From positions 868,001 through 932,000 of the forward strand of contig NZ_LT821227.1 of NCBI RefSeq assembly GCF_900169485.1: DNA of 64,000 nucleotides. Direction: 5' to 3'. How positions within the stretch are numbered: the first letter of the stretch is position 1; every line of letters begins with the position of its first letter. The notes beneath the pieces are model-generated. The model saw nothing but the letters and a program-made list of their open reading frames with translations, searched no databases and had not been told where the DNA came from. This stretch comes from Phoenicibacter congonensis (GTDB lineage Bacteria > Actinomycetota > Coriobacteriia > Coriobacteriales > Eggerthellaceae). Shown in pieces: positions 1 through 8,214 of the stretch. Made by a program: the position numbers and the translations under genes.

Positions 1-41
1 TTTTAACTAATCACTTTTAATTGAAAATGGGAGTTTAATTT

Positions 42-1103
42 ATGTCATTAGTCGATGAGATTCATTCACTAGTTAGTGATGTTTCTTCAAAAGTCAGCGA
101 CTCCAACACTCTTGATGCACTAGAAGAAGTTCGTGTCGCAGTTCTTGGAAAATCTGGATCTTTAACAGGATATCTTCGCAACATGGGAAATGTTGCAAAA
201 GAAGAGCGCGCTGAAGTTGGCAAACTTGTCAATTCTGCTCGAAATGAAATTGAAAATAAACTAGCAGAGAAAAAAGAGAAGCTAAAAAATTCCGAAATGC
301 AGGCAAAAATTGAGTCATCTGCAGTTGACATTACTCTTCCAGGACGCTGTCAGCACCCTGGACATCAGCATCTAATATCAAACATAATCGACGAATGCAC
401 CGACATTTTCTTAGGCCTTGGCTACACAGTAAAACACGGTCGTGAGGTTGAGACTGATTACTATAACTTTACTGCTCTTAATGCGCCTGCTGATCATCCT
501 TCACGAAGCATGCAAGACACTTTTTATTGCGTTGACAATTCAGGTGAAGTTGCAAATGTTAGGGGCGAGAGTGACGTTTTGCTTCGCACCCAAACAAGTG
601 GTGTTCAAGTTCATGCAATGGAAGATGAAGAACTTCCAATTTACATAATTGCGCCTGGTAAAGTCTATCGTCGCGACGTTGCTGACCCTTCTCACTTGCC
701 TCAATTTCACCAGATTGAGGGGCTTGTTGTTGACAAAGGAATCACTTTTGGTGATTTGAAAGGCACGCTTGAATTTGTGTGCAAAGCAATTTTTGGAGAA
801 GAAAGAAAGACTCGTTTTCGTGCGCACTATTTCCCATTTACTGAGCCATCTTGCGAGGCCGATGTTTCATGCGGGATTTGTGGAGGAAAAGGCTGCCGCA
901 TGTGCAAAGGCACTGGTTGGCTTGAAATTTTGGGATGCGGAATGGTTGATCCTAGCGTATTGCGCATGAGCGGAATTGACCCTGAAATTTATTCTGGCTT
1001 CGCGTTTGGAATGGGCGTTGAGCGCATCGCTTGCTTGAAATACAACGTCCCTGACCTGCGCATGCTTTTGCAGGGTGATGAAAGATTCTTAAAACAGTTC
1101 TAG
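42..1103 (+). CDS. pheS: Phenylalanine-tRNA ligase alpha subunit
   Basis: Catalytic alpha subunit of the cytoplasmic (alpha-beta)2 phenylalanyl-tRNA synthetase, which charges tRNA-Phe with phenylalanine. The 353-aa length is normal for the family. The N-terminal third is a charged coiled-coil (tRNA-binding arm). The class II core follows, with the motif 2 region around FHQIEGLVVD and motif 3 near GFAFGMGVERIACLKY at the C-terminus. A Cys-rich insert (CGICGGKGCRMCKGTGW) resembles a zinc-binding loop seen in some PheS proteins. The ATG follows GGGAG at 29-33. pheT starts 18 bp downstream, so the two are co-transcribed. The low GC is chromosomal and unlike the DNA beyond 5.5 kb. Confidence 0.97.
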   Translation: MSLVDEIHSLVSDVSSKVSDSNTLDALEEVRVAVLGKSGSLTGYLRNMGNVAKEERAEVGKLVNSARNEIENKLAEKKEKLKNSEMQAKIESSAVDITLPGRCQHPGHQHLISNIIDECTDIFLGLGYTVKHGREVETDYYNFTALNAPADHPSRSMQDTFYCVDNSGEVANVRGESDVLLRTQTSGVQVHAMEDEELPIYIIAPGKVYRRDVADPSHLPQFHQIEGLVVDKGITFGDLKGTLEFVCKAIFGEERKTRFRAHYFPFTEPSCEADVSCGICGGKGCRMCKGTGWLEILGCGMVDPSVLRMSGIDPEIYSGFAFGMGVERIACLKYNVPDLRMLLQGDERFLKQF

Positions 1104-1121
1104 AGCGATGCGGAGATAAAC

Positions 1122-3623
1122 ATGTTAGCACCATTAAAATGGATAAACGAATATACAAACATTCCTTTCTCGACAGATGAGGAAATTAAAACTCTATGTG
1201 ACCGCCTTGACCTAACAGGAACTGGCGTTGAGGGCATCGAAAAGATGGGCAGCCAATTTGACCACGTTGTCACAGGCGTTGTTCTCAAGAAAGAAAAGCA
1301 CCCTGATTCTGACCACATGTGGGTTTGCAAGGTTGGTGTTGGTGACAAAAACGTCGGCGCTGACGGCGAGCCTGAACCATTGCAAATTGTTTGCGGCGCT
1401 CAAAACTTTAATGAGGGAGACCACATTGTTGTTGCAATGATTGGAGCTGTTCTCCCTGGTGATTTTAAAATCAAGAAGTCAAAACTTCGCGGTGTTGCGT
1501 CTTGTGGGATGAATTGCTCAGCTCGAGAATTGGGACTTAGCAACGATCACGAAGGAATTATGATTTTGCCAGAAGATACTCCAGTTGGAATGCCTTTGGC
1601 GCAATATTTGGACAAGAATGAGGTTGTGCTTGATCTTGAAATCACACCTAACCGCCCCGATTGTCTGTCGGTGCGTGGTCTTGCGCGCGAGTTTGCTGCA
1701 ATGAATGGCAGAGATTGGACCGACCCAATTGCAGATGATTTCGCAAAGTTAAAAGCTTCTAAAACTGAAACGACAGTTGAAGACGAAGTTGACGTTACTG
1801 TTGAAGATTCAACTCGTTGCCCTCGCTACACAGCAGCTGTAATAAAAGGTGTAAAAGTTGGGCCTAGCCCACAATGGCTTGTTGACAAACTTTTGTCGGT
1901 AGGGCAGAGAAGTGTCAATAACATTGTTGATGTTACAAACTACATTTTGTTCCTCTATGGTCAGCCAATGCACGCTTTTGATTTGGACTGGCTAAAAAAT
2001 GGTGAGGATAGAGCTCACATCATCGTTCGTGCTGCAAAAGAAGGCGAAAAGCTAACAACACTTGATGGCCAAGAGCGCGCTCTCACAGAAGACATGACAC
2101 TCATCACGACTGAAAGTGCGGGCCCTGTTGGTCTTGCTGGTGTTATGGGTGGGCTAAATTCTGAAATTACAGAGAACACAAAAAATGTGTGCATTGAAGT
2201 TGCAACATTTGAGCCAGGGTCAACTTCAAGGACATCTCGCAATTTAAAACTTTTTAGCGAGTCGTCAATGCGGTATGAACGTGAGGTCGATGACCACGAC
2301 ATTGACGTGCGTTCTGCCATTGCAGCTGCTTTAATTCAAGAAGTTGCAGGGGGAGAAGTTCTTTGCAACAGGCAAGGAGACTTTGGACTCGTTGATGTTT
2401 GGTCGAAAAAAACTGAGCCTGAGACGCTTGCTTTTAGATGCAATCGTTTTAGAGATTTTGTTGGCGATGATGTTCCTAATGAATTTATCGCTGAAGTTCT
2501 AAAAAGGCTGGGTTGTGTGGTTGATGGCAAGGGCGATGAGTTGAGTGTTGTTCGCCCAACGTTTAGGCCTGACCTCACTCGTGAAATTGATCTCTATGAA
2601 GAAGTTTTGAGAATTTGGGGAGAGGATCGAATTCCAAGCACTTTGCCAAAAAGCGCAAAACGTGTTGGTCATTTGACCGATTTTGACATTGTCAGAAGGA
2701 AAGTTGACAACACTCTTCGTGCTAATGGGATGAATGAAACGCTTTCCTATTCTTTTAATTCCCTCGAAGAGATTGATTGTTTCCAACCAACTTCATTTAA
2801 AGAAAGCGTTAGTGTTGAACTTTTGAATCCGCTAAATTCTGAGCAAGCGCATTTACGTCAGTCGATTTTGCCAGGGCTAATGGAATCGGTTCGTTTCAAC
2901 TCCAATCACGGAACAAAGCGTGTTGCACTCTATGAAATTGGAACAGTTTTCTCAACCACAGCTGAGAGGAAACTTCCAAAAGAGCGAACTCGTGTGGCTG
3001 GTGTTTTGTGCGGGAATGCAAAAGATAAATCTTGGGATGGTGAGGCTCGAAAATTTGATTTCTTCGACGCTAAAGGCGTGCTTGAAGATGTCGCCGACGT
3101 GCTAAACCTTCCAAAAGTGAAGTTTAAAGTTGGTGATCCAGGAGAATATTCATTCCTTTTGCCTGGTCGAATTGCTGTAATGTTTTCTGGCGGAACACAA
3201 ATCGGATGGGTGGGGGAAATTCATCCTCAAGTTTCTTCAAAATATGACACCGATGATGCAGTTTGTGCTTTTGAGCTCGACTTTGCCGCGCTTGAAAAAA
3301 CAGCCATGCCAGCTAAACCATATGTTGATTTGTCGGAATTTCCAGCAATTGAGATGGATCAAAACTTTGTTGTTGACGAGTCGGTGACATGCGAACGCAT
3401 GCAACAAGTCATCACTTCCGCTGGAGGAAAGCTTTTGACAGGTGTCTCACTTGTTGACATCTACAGAAATCCAGTAACTGTTGGCGCAGGCAAAAAGTCG
3501 ATGAGCTTCAAGTTAACCTATCAATCAACCGAAAAGACTTTAGAGTCATCGGAGGTTGAAAAATTGCACAACAAAGTTGTTACAAAAGTTGCTGGCGCAA
3601 CTGGAGCAACGATGAGAGGCTAA
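1122..3623 (+). CDS. pheT: Phenylalanine-tRNA ligase beta subunit
   Basis: Beta subunit of phenylalanyl-tRNA synthetase, 833 aa, a standard bacterial length. The protein has the expected order: N-terminal region, an OB-fold EMAP/tRNA-binding-like segment (about residues 45-160), B3/B4 editing region, B5 domain, catalytic-like core, and a C-terminal ferredoxin-fold anticodon-binding domain (about 740-833, ending near KLHNKVVTKVAGATGATMRG). The ATG follows CGGAGATAA and lies 18 bp after pheS, consistent with one operon. The following 119 bp to guaA hold only a weak 6-bp hairpin at 3634-3654 with no T-run, so no convincing terminator is seen. Confidence 0.97.
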   Translation: MLAPLKWINEYTNIPFSTDEEIKTLCDRLDLTGTGVEGIEKMGSQFDHVVTGVVLKKEKHPDSDHMWVCKVGVGDKNVGADGEPEPLQIVCGAQNFNEGDHIVVAMIGAVLPGDFKIKKSKLRGVASCGMNCSARELGLSNDHEGIMILPEDTPVGMPLAQYLDKNEVVLDLEITPNRPDCLSVRGLAREFAAMNGRDWTDPIADDFAKLKASKTETTVEDEVDVTVEDSTRCPRYTAAVIKGVKVGPSPQWLVDKLLSVGQRSVNNIVDVTNYILFLYGQPMHAFDLDWLKNGEDRAHIIVRAAKEGEKLTTLDGQERALTEDMTLITTESAGPVGLAGVMGGLNSEITENTKNVCIEVATFEPGSTSRTSRNLKLFSESSMRYEREVDDHDIDVRSAIAAALIQEVAGGEVLCNRQGDFGLVDVWSKKTEPETLAFRCNRFRDFVGDDVPNEFIAEVLKRLGCVVDGKGDELSVVRPTFRPDLTREIDLYEEVLRIWGEDRIPSTLPKSAKRVGHLTDFDIVRRKVDNTLRANGMNETLSYSFNSLEEIDCFQPTSFKESVSVELLNPLNSEQAHLRQSILPGLMESVRFNSNHGTKRVALYEIGTVFSTTAERKLPKERTRVAGVLCGNAKDKSWDGEARKFDFFDAKGVLEDVADVLNLPKVKFKVGDPGEYSFLLPGRIAVMFSGGTQIGWVGEIHPQVSSKYDTDDAVCAFELDFAALEKTAMPAKPYVDLSEFPAIEMDQNFVVDESVTCERMQQVITSAGGKLLTGVSLVDIYRNPVTVGAGKKSMSFKLTYQSTEKTLESSEVEKLHNKVVTKVAGATGATMRG

Positions 3624-3742
3624 CTCTCTGTTCAATGCGTTAATAATTCGCATTGTTCCATCGGTTTTAGCTTTTTAATGGTGACTAATTTGAGTAACTA
3701 ATTTAGTGCAAGCGCGATTTACTACATAAAGGAATTTAGAAC

Positions 3743-5335
3743 ATGAACAACAGTCAAAAGAAAGTGCTCGTTTTTGATTTTGGTGCTCAATATGGGCAGT
3801 TGATTGCTCGTCGCATTCGTGATTTGGGTGTTTATTCTGAAATTGTCCCATGCGACTTGACTGCCGATGAGGTCAAACAAATGAGTCCTTCGGCGCTTGT
3901 TTTTTCTGGTGGTCCCGCAAGTGTTTATGCAGATGATGCTCCATCAATTGACCCTGCTGTGTTAGAACTGGGAATTCCAATCCTTGGGTTTTGTTATGGG
4001 CATCAGATTATTGCACACACGCTTGGAGGGAAAGTTGGCCACACTGACAAAGGTGAATATGGCCCTGCATCCCTTCACGTAAAGCCATCTGTTTTGTTTG
4101 AAGGAACGCCTGACACACAAACCGTCTGGATGAGTCACCGTGACGCAGTTGTTGAAGTTCCTGCTGGATTTCGTGTTGTAGCTTCAACAGATGTGTGCGA
4201 AATTGCTGCGATGGAAAACGTTGAGAAGAAGATTTTCACTACTCAATTTCATCCTGAGGTTAAGCACACAGAATGCGGAAATCAAATTTTGGGCACTTTC
4301 CTGTTTAAAGTCTGCGGCCTAGAAAAGACATGGTCAATTGACAATTTGGCTGAAACTCTCATTGAAGACATTAGAAAAAAGGTTGGAGACTCTCGTGTAA
4401 TTCTTGGTCTCTCAGGGGGCGTTGATTCAAGCGTTGTTGCTGCACTTCTTTCAAAAGCTATTGGAAAGCAGCTCATTTGCGTTTTTGTTAACCATGGGCT
4501 ATTACGAAAAAATGAGCCAGAGGAAGTTGAAGACGTTTTCTCACGCCAGTTTAATGTCGATTTCATTCATGTTCATGCAGAAAAAAGATATTTAGACCTT
4601 CTAAAAGGTGTTAGTGATCCAGAGCAAAAGCGAAAGATAATTGGAACTCAGTTTTGGAAAGAGTTTTTTGCAGTTGCAAAAGAGAAGTCGGCCGATGGCA
4701 CTCCAATCAAGTTTTTAGCTCAAGGAACAATTTATCCTGACATCATCGAAAGCGGAGCCAGAAAAACTGGTGGTAAGGCATCGACAATCAAGAGTCACCA
4801 CAATTTGATACCTTTCCCCGATGGTGTCTCGTTTGATTTGATTGAGCCATTAGACCATTTCTTTAAAGATGAGGTTCGCTCGCTTGGAACATCGTTGGGC
4901 CTACCAAATTCCATCGTTTATCGTCAGCCTTTCCCAGGTCCAGGTCTTGCAATTCGCATCATTGGCGACATTGATGAAGAAAAGTTAAGAATTCTGAAAG
5001 ATGCCGATGCTATTGTGCGTGAGGAACTCAACGACTACAACGACCGCCTTTTTGAGGAGACGGGAGACATTCATTCGGAGCATTCCTGTTGGCAATATTT
5101 TGCTGTTCTTCCTGACATCAAAAGCGTTGGAGTGATGGGGGATGAACGCACCTATGAGCGCCCTGTTATCGTTCGCGCAGTTGAGTCAAGTGATGCTATG
5201 ACTGCCGATTGGGCCAAGCTCCCTCATGACGTGCTCGCTCGCATTTCCTCCCGCATAGTTGCTGAGGTCCCGGGCCTTAATAGGGTGTGCTATGACATCA
5301 CGTCTAAACCACCAGCCACGATTGAGTGGGAGTAA
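3743..5335 (+). CDS. guaA: GMP synthase (glutamine-hydrolysing)
   Basis: Converts XMP to GMP using glutamine and ATP in purine synthesis. It is 530 aa with a class I glutamine amidotransferase N-domain (nucleophile Cys in GFCYGHQI, His/Glu in QFHPEV), then the ATP-pyrophosphatase domain with P-loop LSGGVDSSV, then the GMPS dimerization domain. It ends with the highly conserved ...KPPATIEWE. The ATG is preceded by AAAGGAATTTAGAAC. The last codons (GAGTGGGAGTAA) form a known hotspot where genomic islands integrate without destroying the gene. The GC-rich element starts within about 150 bp, so this copy is the intact chromosomal gene that also serves as attachment site. Confidence 0.97.
   Translation: MNNSQKKVLVFDFGAQYGQLIARRIRDLGVYSEIVPCDLTADEVKQMSPSALVFSGGPASVYADDAPSIDPAVLELGIPILGFCYGHQIIAHTLGGKVGHTDKGEYGPASLHVKPSVLFEGTPDTQTVWMSHRDAVVEVPAGFRVVASTDVCEIAAMENVEKKIFTTQFHPEVKHTECGNQILGTFLFKVCGLEKTWSIDNLAETLIEDIRKKVGDSRVILGLSGGVDSSVVAALLSKAIGKQLICVFVNHGLLRKNEPEEVEDVFSRQFNVDFIHVHAEKRYLDLLKGVSDPEQKRKIIGTQFWKEFFAVAKEKSADGTPIKFLAQGTIYPDIIESGARKTGGKASTIKSHHNLIPFPDGVSFDLIEPLDHFFKDEVRSLGTSLGLPNSIVYRQPFPGPGLAIRIIGDIDEEKLRILKDADAIVREELNDYNDRLFEETGDIHSEHSCWQYFAVLPDIKSVGVMGDERTYERPVIVRAVESSDAMTADWAKLPHDVLARISSRIVAEVPGLNRVCYDITSKPPATIEWE
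5324..5335. other. Candidate ICE attachment core at guaA 3' end
   Basis: GAGTGGGAGTAA, the last codons of guaA. The 3' end of guaA is an established anchoring site for tyrosine-integrase islands, and an xis-int module lies just downstream. Base composition changes sharply after this point. The matching right-end copy would lie beyond the window; no second copy of the 12-mer was noticed inside. Confidence 0.6.
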
Positions 5336-5462
5336 ATTGCAAGGTCAGAGGCCACTTTTTACCTAATCTAATGTTTTGTAATTTTGTGTAATTTATACCC
5401 ATTTCGTTAGGGAAAAGCTGTAAGCCACTGGAAAAAGCTCTCAAACGGAAATCGCAGAATTC

Positions 5463-5489
5463 AGACCCGCCGAAGCCTCGGCGGGTCTT
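5463..5489 (+). terminator. Hairpin downstream of guaA
   Basis: Strong GC stem: AGACCCGCCG pairs with CGGCGGGTCT across a short loop, followed by TATTCTTCC. It lies 128 bp after guaA and would terminate guaA transcription or insulate the element end. Confidence 0.7.
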
Positions 5490-5919
5490 ATTCTTCCCAG
5501 ATAGGGCACACTTTTCGCTTCTGCGCCATCAAGAGAAATAGACAGTATTGGACAATATTGGGAAGCTTTCCAAAAGAATGGCGTCGGTTAACCACTCGCC
5601 ACAGTTGCACGGGTGTATTTTTCGCCCGAAACGGCGAAAATAGTACCATTTTGAACTCACCCCCATTTTGGACGAGCTTTCTTTATGTTTTCCCAGTTCA
5701 GGATGGGGTGTAAAAAGTCGGGCGGTACTGACGAAATCACCGATTTTGCGGCGGATTTCGATCAACTTGCGCTCTGGCCAAGGCTCGGAAAACAGTACCG
5801 GGCGATCAAATGTCTCACGAAATAGTCCATCCATGATTCCGAAACAAGGCCCTCTTGGAGATGGCGGGCGGTACTATTCGACGCTTTGCCGCCTGTGCGA
5901 GCATTTCAAGCCATAGAAA
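5490..5919. other. Non-coding element end with four spaced AGTACC motifs
   Basis: No convincing gene. Open frames on both strands (for example 5529-5834 minus and 5668-5916 plus) lack ribosome binding sites and recognisable domains. The stretch contains AGTACC/GGTACT in alternating orientation at 5642, 5724, 5794 and 5870, about 70-82 bp apart. Each sits in related flanks (CGGGCGGTACT at two sites, CAGTACCGGGCG at another). Their position between the presumed attachment site and the int module fits arm-type recombinase or accessory-protein sites, but this is inference. Confidence 0.4.
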
Positions 5920-5947
5920 GAGAGGGACGCCAAACGGCGTCCCTCTC
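5920..5947 (-). terminator. Hairpin after the XRE repressor gene
   Basis: Perfect 12-bp stem GAGAGGGACGCC / GGCGTCCCTCTC with AAAC loop, 26 bp beyond the stop codon of the minus-strand repressor. The minus-strand tail reads TTTCTATGG, so the T-run is weak. Confidence 0.65.
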
Positions 5948-5972
5948 AGTGCATCGATATAGAGTTTGGGCT

Positions 5973-6428
5973 CTACAGCTTGAACGACGATTTCCAGGAC
6001 TTGTAGTCGTCCTCGCTCATCTCGCCGCTTTCGAGATCTTCCTTCGCGTTGTGCCAAGCCCTTATAGCCTGGACCATTTTCTGCGCACCGTCAGCCTTCG
6101 GGTCTATAGAGAGACTGCCGTCCTCGTTTGGGATGATGCCGAACGCGCCTTCTAGCTGGAAGAGTACTCCGAGCGCTTCTCTGGCACTGTTTATGTCGTA
6201 TGTGATCAAAGCCTCCGGCTCTATGCCGAGTCCCCGCGCTATCGCCGACAGCTGTGCCTTGCTCGGAGTCCTGTTCCCCAGCTCGTAGTTCCTTATCCCC
6301 GGCTCAGACATCTCGACCTCCTCGGCCAGCTCGGCCTGGGTCATTCCAGCGCGTTTCCTGTAATAGCGGATAAGCTGGCCCGTGCTCAGATCTTCGGCCG
6401 TAGCGGCATTGGATGCGGCTTTGCTCAT
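5973..6428 (-). CDS. XRE-family transcriptional repressor of the ICE
   Basis: 151-aa cytoplasmic DNA-binding protein. Residues about 17-75 form a classic HTH_3/Cro-CI domain (IRYYRKRAGMTQAELAEEVE, then EPGIRNYELGNRTPSKAQLS). The C-terminal half (about 76-151) is acidic and probably mediates dimerization. It is divergent from xis-int. Its own promoter, TTGAGT-17-TAGAAT on the minus strand, contains operator O1 between the two hexamers, and the xis promoter contains O2 in the same place. This geometry strongly suggests autorepression and repression of excision. A fourth operator copy lies upstream of parA. The binding specificity is inferred from arrangement, not shown. Confidence 0.88.
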   Translation of the reverse strand: MSKAASNAATAEDLSTGQLIRYYRKRAGMTQAELAEEVEMSEPGIRNYELGNRTPSKAQLSAIARGLGIEPEALITYDINSAREALGVLFQLEGAFGIIPNEDGSLSIDPKADGAQKMVQAIRAWHNAKEDLESGEMSEDDYKSWKSSFKL

Positions 6429-6461
6429 CTCTCTCCTAGCTCCGAATCGTCCAACCGCCTC

Positions 6462-6490
6462 ATTCTAAAACAGTTCACATATGAACTCAA
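6462..6490 (-). promoter_or_regulatory. Promoter of the XRE repressor
   Basis: Minus strand: -35 TTGAGT (6485-6490), 17-bp spacer, -10 TAGAAT (6462-6467), 34 bp from the start codon. The spacer is almost entirely filled by operator O1 (6472-6487). Confidence 0.6.
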
Positions 6491-6553
6491 GTTATTGACA
6501 GTTCAAATATGAACTGATAGGATTTTCAAGCATCATCCGTTCAATAGTGAACT
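6472..6553. promoter_or_regulatory. Operators O1-O3, AGTTCA-N4-TGAACT
   Basis: Three 16-bp palindromes: O1 6472-6487 (AGTTCACATATGAACT), O2 6500-6515 (AGTTCAAATATGAACT) and O3 6538-6553 (CGTTCAATAGTGAACT, one mismatch). O1 sits inside the repressor promoter, O2 inside the xis promoter, and O3 in the xis leader just before the ribosome binding site. A fourth perfect copy is at 19676-19691 before parA. Confidence 0.8.
6495..6523 (+). promoter_or_regulatory. Promoter of xis-int operon
   Basis: Consensus -35 TTGACA (6495-6500), 17-bp spacer, -10 TAGGAT (6518-6523). Operator O2 occupies the spacer, so a bound repressor would exclude RNA polymerase. Confidence 0.65.
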
Positions 6554-6571
6554 GTTAGGAAGGAGACGGAC

Positions 6572-6769
6572 ATGGAAGCAACCACGATGCGAATGATGAA
6601 GTGCTCGGAGGTAGCCGAAAGGCTCGGAATCTCCCGCACCTCCGCGTACGAGGTCATCCGCGAGCTCAACCAGGAGCTCGCGGACAAAGGGCTCATCACG
6701 AGGCAGGGTCGCGTGAGCGCGGACTACTTCGAGAAGAGGTACTTCGGCGGGAAGGACGGCATCCAATGA
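6572..6769 (+). CDS. Excisionase-like small HTH protein
   Basis: 65-aa protein with a winged/MerR-type helix-turn-helix (MMKCSEVAERLGISRTSAYE) as found in excisionases and HTH_17 proteins. The ribosome binding site is AAGGAGACGGAC. Its TGA overlaps the ATG of the first integrase (ATGA), so the two are translationally coupled. Position, size and coupling to int suggest a recombination directionality factor that favours excision. It could also be a simple regulator, since it lacks family-specific residues that would settle this. Confidence 0.7.
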   Translation: MEATTMRMMKCSEVAERLGISRTSAYEVIRELNQELADKGLITRQGRVSADYFEKRYFGGKDGIQ

Positions 6770-7854
6770 CGGCGAGGCGAGAGAAGAACGGAACCTACAC
6801 GAGCCAGTTCTGGTACGAGGACATCTACGGCAAGAGACGCCACAAGTGCAAGAGGGGCTTTGCGACCGAAGAGGAGGCGGACGCGTTCGAGGAGGCCTTC
6901 TTGCGCAAGGCGCGCGGCTCCATGGAGATGAAGCTCGCGGACTTCGTCGACGTCTACCTGGAGGATGTCAAGGCCGATCTTCGGGAATACACGCTCAGGA
7001 CGCGCCTCTACATCATCAACGACAAGATCATCCCCGAGCTCGGGTGTAAGCGAATGAAGGACATCGAGACCGTTGATATCATCCAATGGCAGAACAAGAT
7101 GCTCTCACATCGACGCCCGAACGGGAGCCCTTATTCCGAGACTTATCTGAGGACTATCAACAGCGCACTCGGCGCGATCTTCAGCCATGCCGCCGCGTAC
7201 TACGACCTGAGCCCCAACCCGATGGCGAAAGCGCCAGGCCTGGGCTCGAAGAAGACCAGGGAGATGAAGTTCTGGACGAAGGACCAGTATCTACGCTTCT
7301 CCGAGGAGCTGGACGTCGAGGGGGTCCTCTTCTACGCGTTCGAGGTCCTCTACTGGCTCGGGCTGAGGATCGGCGAGCTTCTCGCTCTCGTTCCTGAGGA
7401 CATCAACTTCAAAAGCTCGAAGCTCCACGTGGGGCATTCGTTCCAGAGGTTCAACGGAAGGGACGTCATCACCGATCCCAAGACCGATAAGTCGATAAGG
7501 GACGTCGTCATGCCCCTGTTCGTGAGGGACGAGCTCTACAGGCTCGTACACGAGATCCCGAGCGTGGAGCCGGGAGAGCGCATCTTCGCGAGCGTAAGCA
7601 AGAGCATATTGAAAGCGGAGATCGACCGGATCTGCGAGAAGCTCGATGGCGTTCCCGCGATCCGCGTGCACGACCTTCGCCACAGCCATATCTCGCTGCT
7701 GATAAACGAAGGGTACAACGCACTTGAGATCGGCGACCGCGCCGGTCAGGAGTCAATGGAGATCACGCTCCAGTACGGGCACATGTTCCCCGAAAGCGAT
7801 GATGAGATGGCCGACTCCCTCCAAGAGTACAAGGAGGGCCGACATGACGCGTAG
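6766..7854 (+). CDS. int: Tyrosine recombinase (integrase 1)
   Basis: 362-aa site-specific recombinase of the Tn916/phage type. It has an N-terminal arm-binding domain (FWYEDIYGKRRHKCKRGFAT), a SAM-like core-binding domain (about 55-155) and the catalytic domain (about 165-345). Visible active-site residues are R201 in LGLRIGELLAL, H302 and R305 in HDLRHSHISL, and nucleophile Y337 in LQYGHMF. The usual second His/Trp (GH) is Gln at residue 328 (AGQES), an uncommon substitution. The ATG overlaps the excisionase stop. It would integrate the element at guaA, or share that job with integrase 2. Confidence 0.88.
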   Translation: MTARREKNGTYTSQFWYEDIYGKRRHKCKRGFATEEEADAFEEAFLRKARGSMEMKLADFVDVYLEDVKADLREYTLRTRLYIINDKIIPELGCKRMKDIETVDIIQWQNKMLSHRRPNGSPYSETYLRTINSALGAIFSHAAAYYDLSPNPMAKAPGLGSKKTREMKFWTKDQYLRFSEELDVEGVLFYAFEVLYWLGLRIGELLALVPEDINFKSSKLHVGHSFQRFNGRDVITDPKTDKSIRDVVMPLFVRDELYRLVHEIPSVEPGERIFASVSKSILKAEIDRICEKLDGVPAIRVHDLRHSHISLLINEGYNALEIGDRAGQESMEITLQYGHMFPESDDEMADSLQEYKEGRHDA

Positions 7855-8212
7855 AAACGACGACAGGCAGCGGTCCGTGACCATCGGCTTCCGCGTCAGC
7901 AAGGAGCAGGCGGAGCGCATCGACCTACTCGTGGCGCTCAGCGGGAAGACCAAGCAGGACTACATCGTGGAGCGGCTTGAGAACGAGAGCATGGAGGTCA
8001 TACCCTCGCCCAGGATGCAGAGGACGCTCCGCGACGAGATGCGCAAGCTCTGCTCCCAGCTGGAACTCTTGAGGAGAGGCGAAGAGCCTAGCGAGCGCCT
8101 CTTGGCCACGTGCGACCTCGTCGCGAGCGTTTACGCGAGCCTCGGAGAAGATGTCTGCGTGCAGGCGCCTAAGACGAAGGACGAGATGCTCCTGAACATG
8201 TCGAGGTGCTGA
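7844..8212 (+). CDS. Ribbon-helix-helix DNA-binding protein between the integrases
   Basis: 122-aa protein starting at an ATG with AAGGAGGG upstream and overlapping the end of integrase 1 by 11 bp. The N-terminal part (RSVTIGFRVSKEQAERIDLL, then SGKTKQDYIVERLEN) is a typical RHH/CopG or MobC-like fold, with the rest alpha-helical. A homodimeric DNA-binding role is likely, either as accessory factor for recombination or as regulator of the second integrase that starts 3 bp downstream. It resembles relaxosome proteins but lies away from the mob genes. The exact function is not known. Confidence 0.65.
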   Translation: MTRRNDDRQRSVTIGFRVSKEQAERIDLLVALSGKTKQDYIVERLENESMEVIPSPRMQRTLRDEMRKLCSQLELLRRGEEPSERLLATCDLVASVYASLGEDVCVQAPKTKDEMLLNMSRC

Positions 8213-8214
8213 CC

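Noticed and set aside
5529-5834. 101-codon minus-strand frame near the attachment site
   Set aside because: No ribosome binding site, no family resemblance, and the region is better explained by spaced AGTACC motifs.
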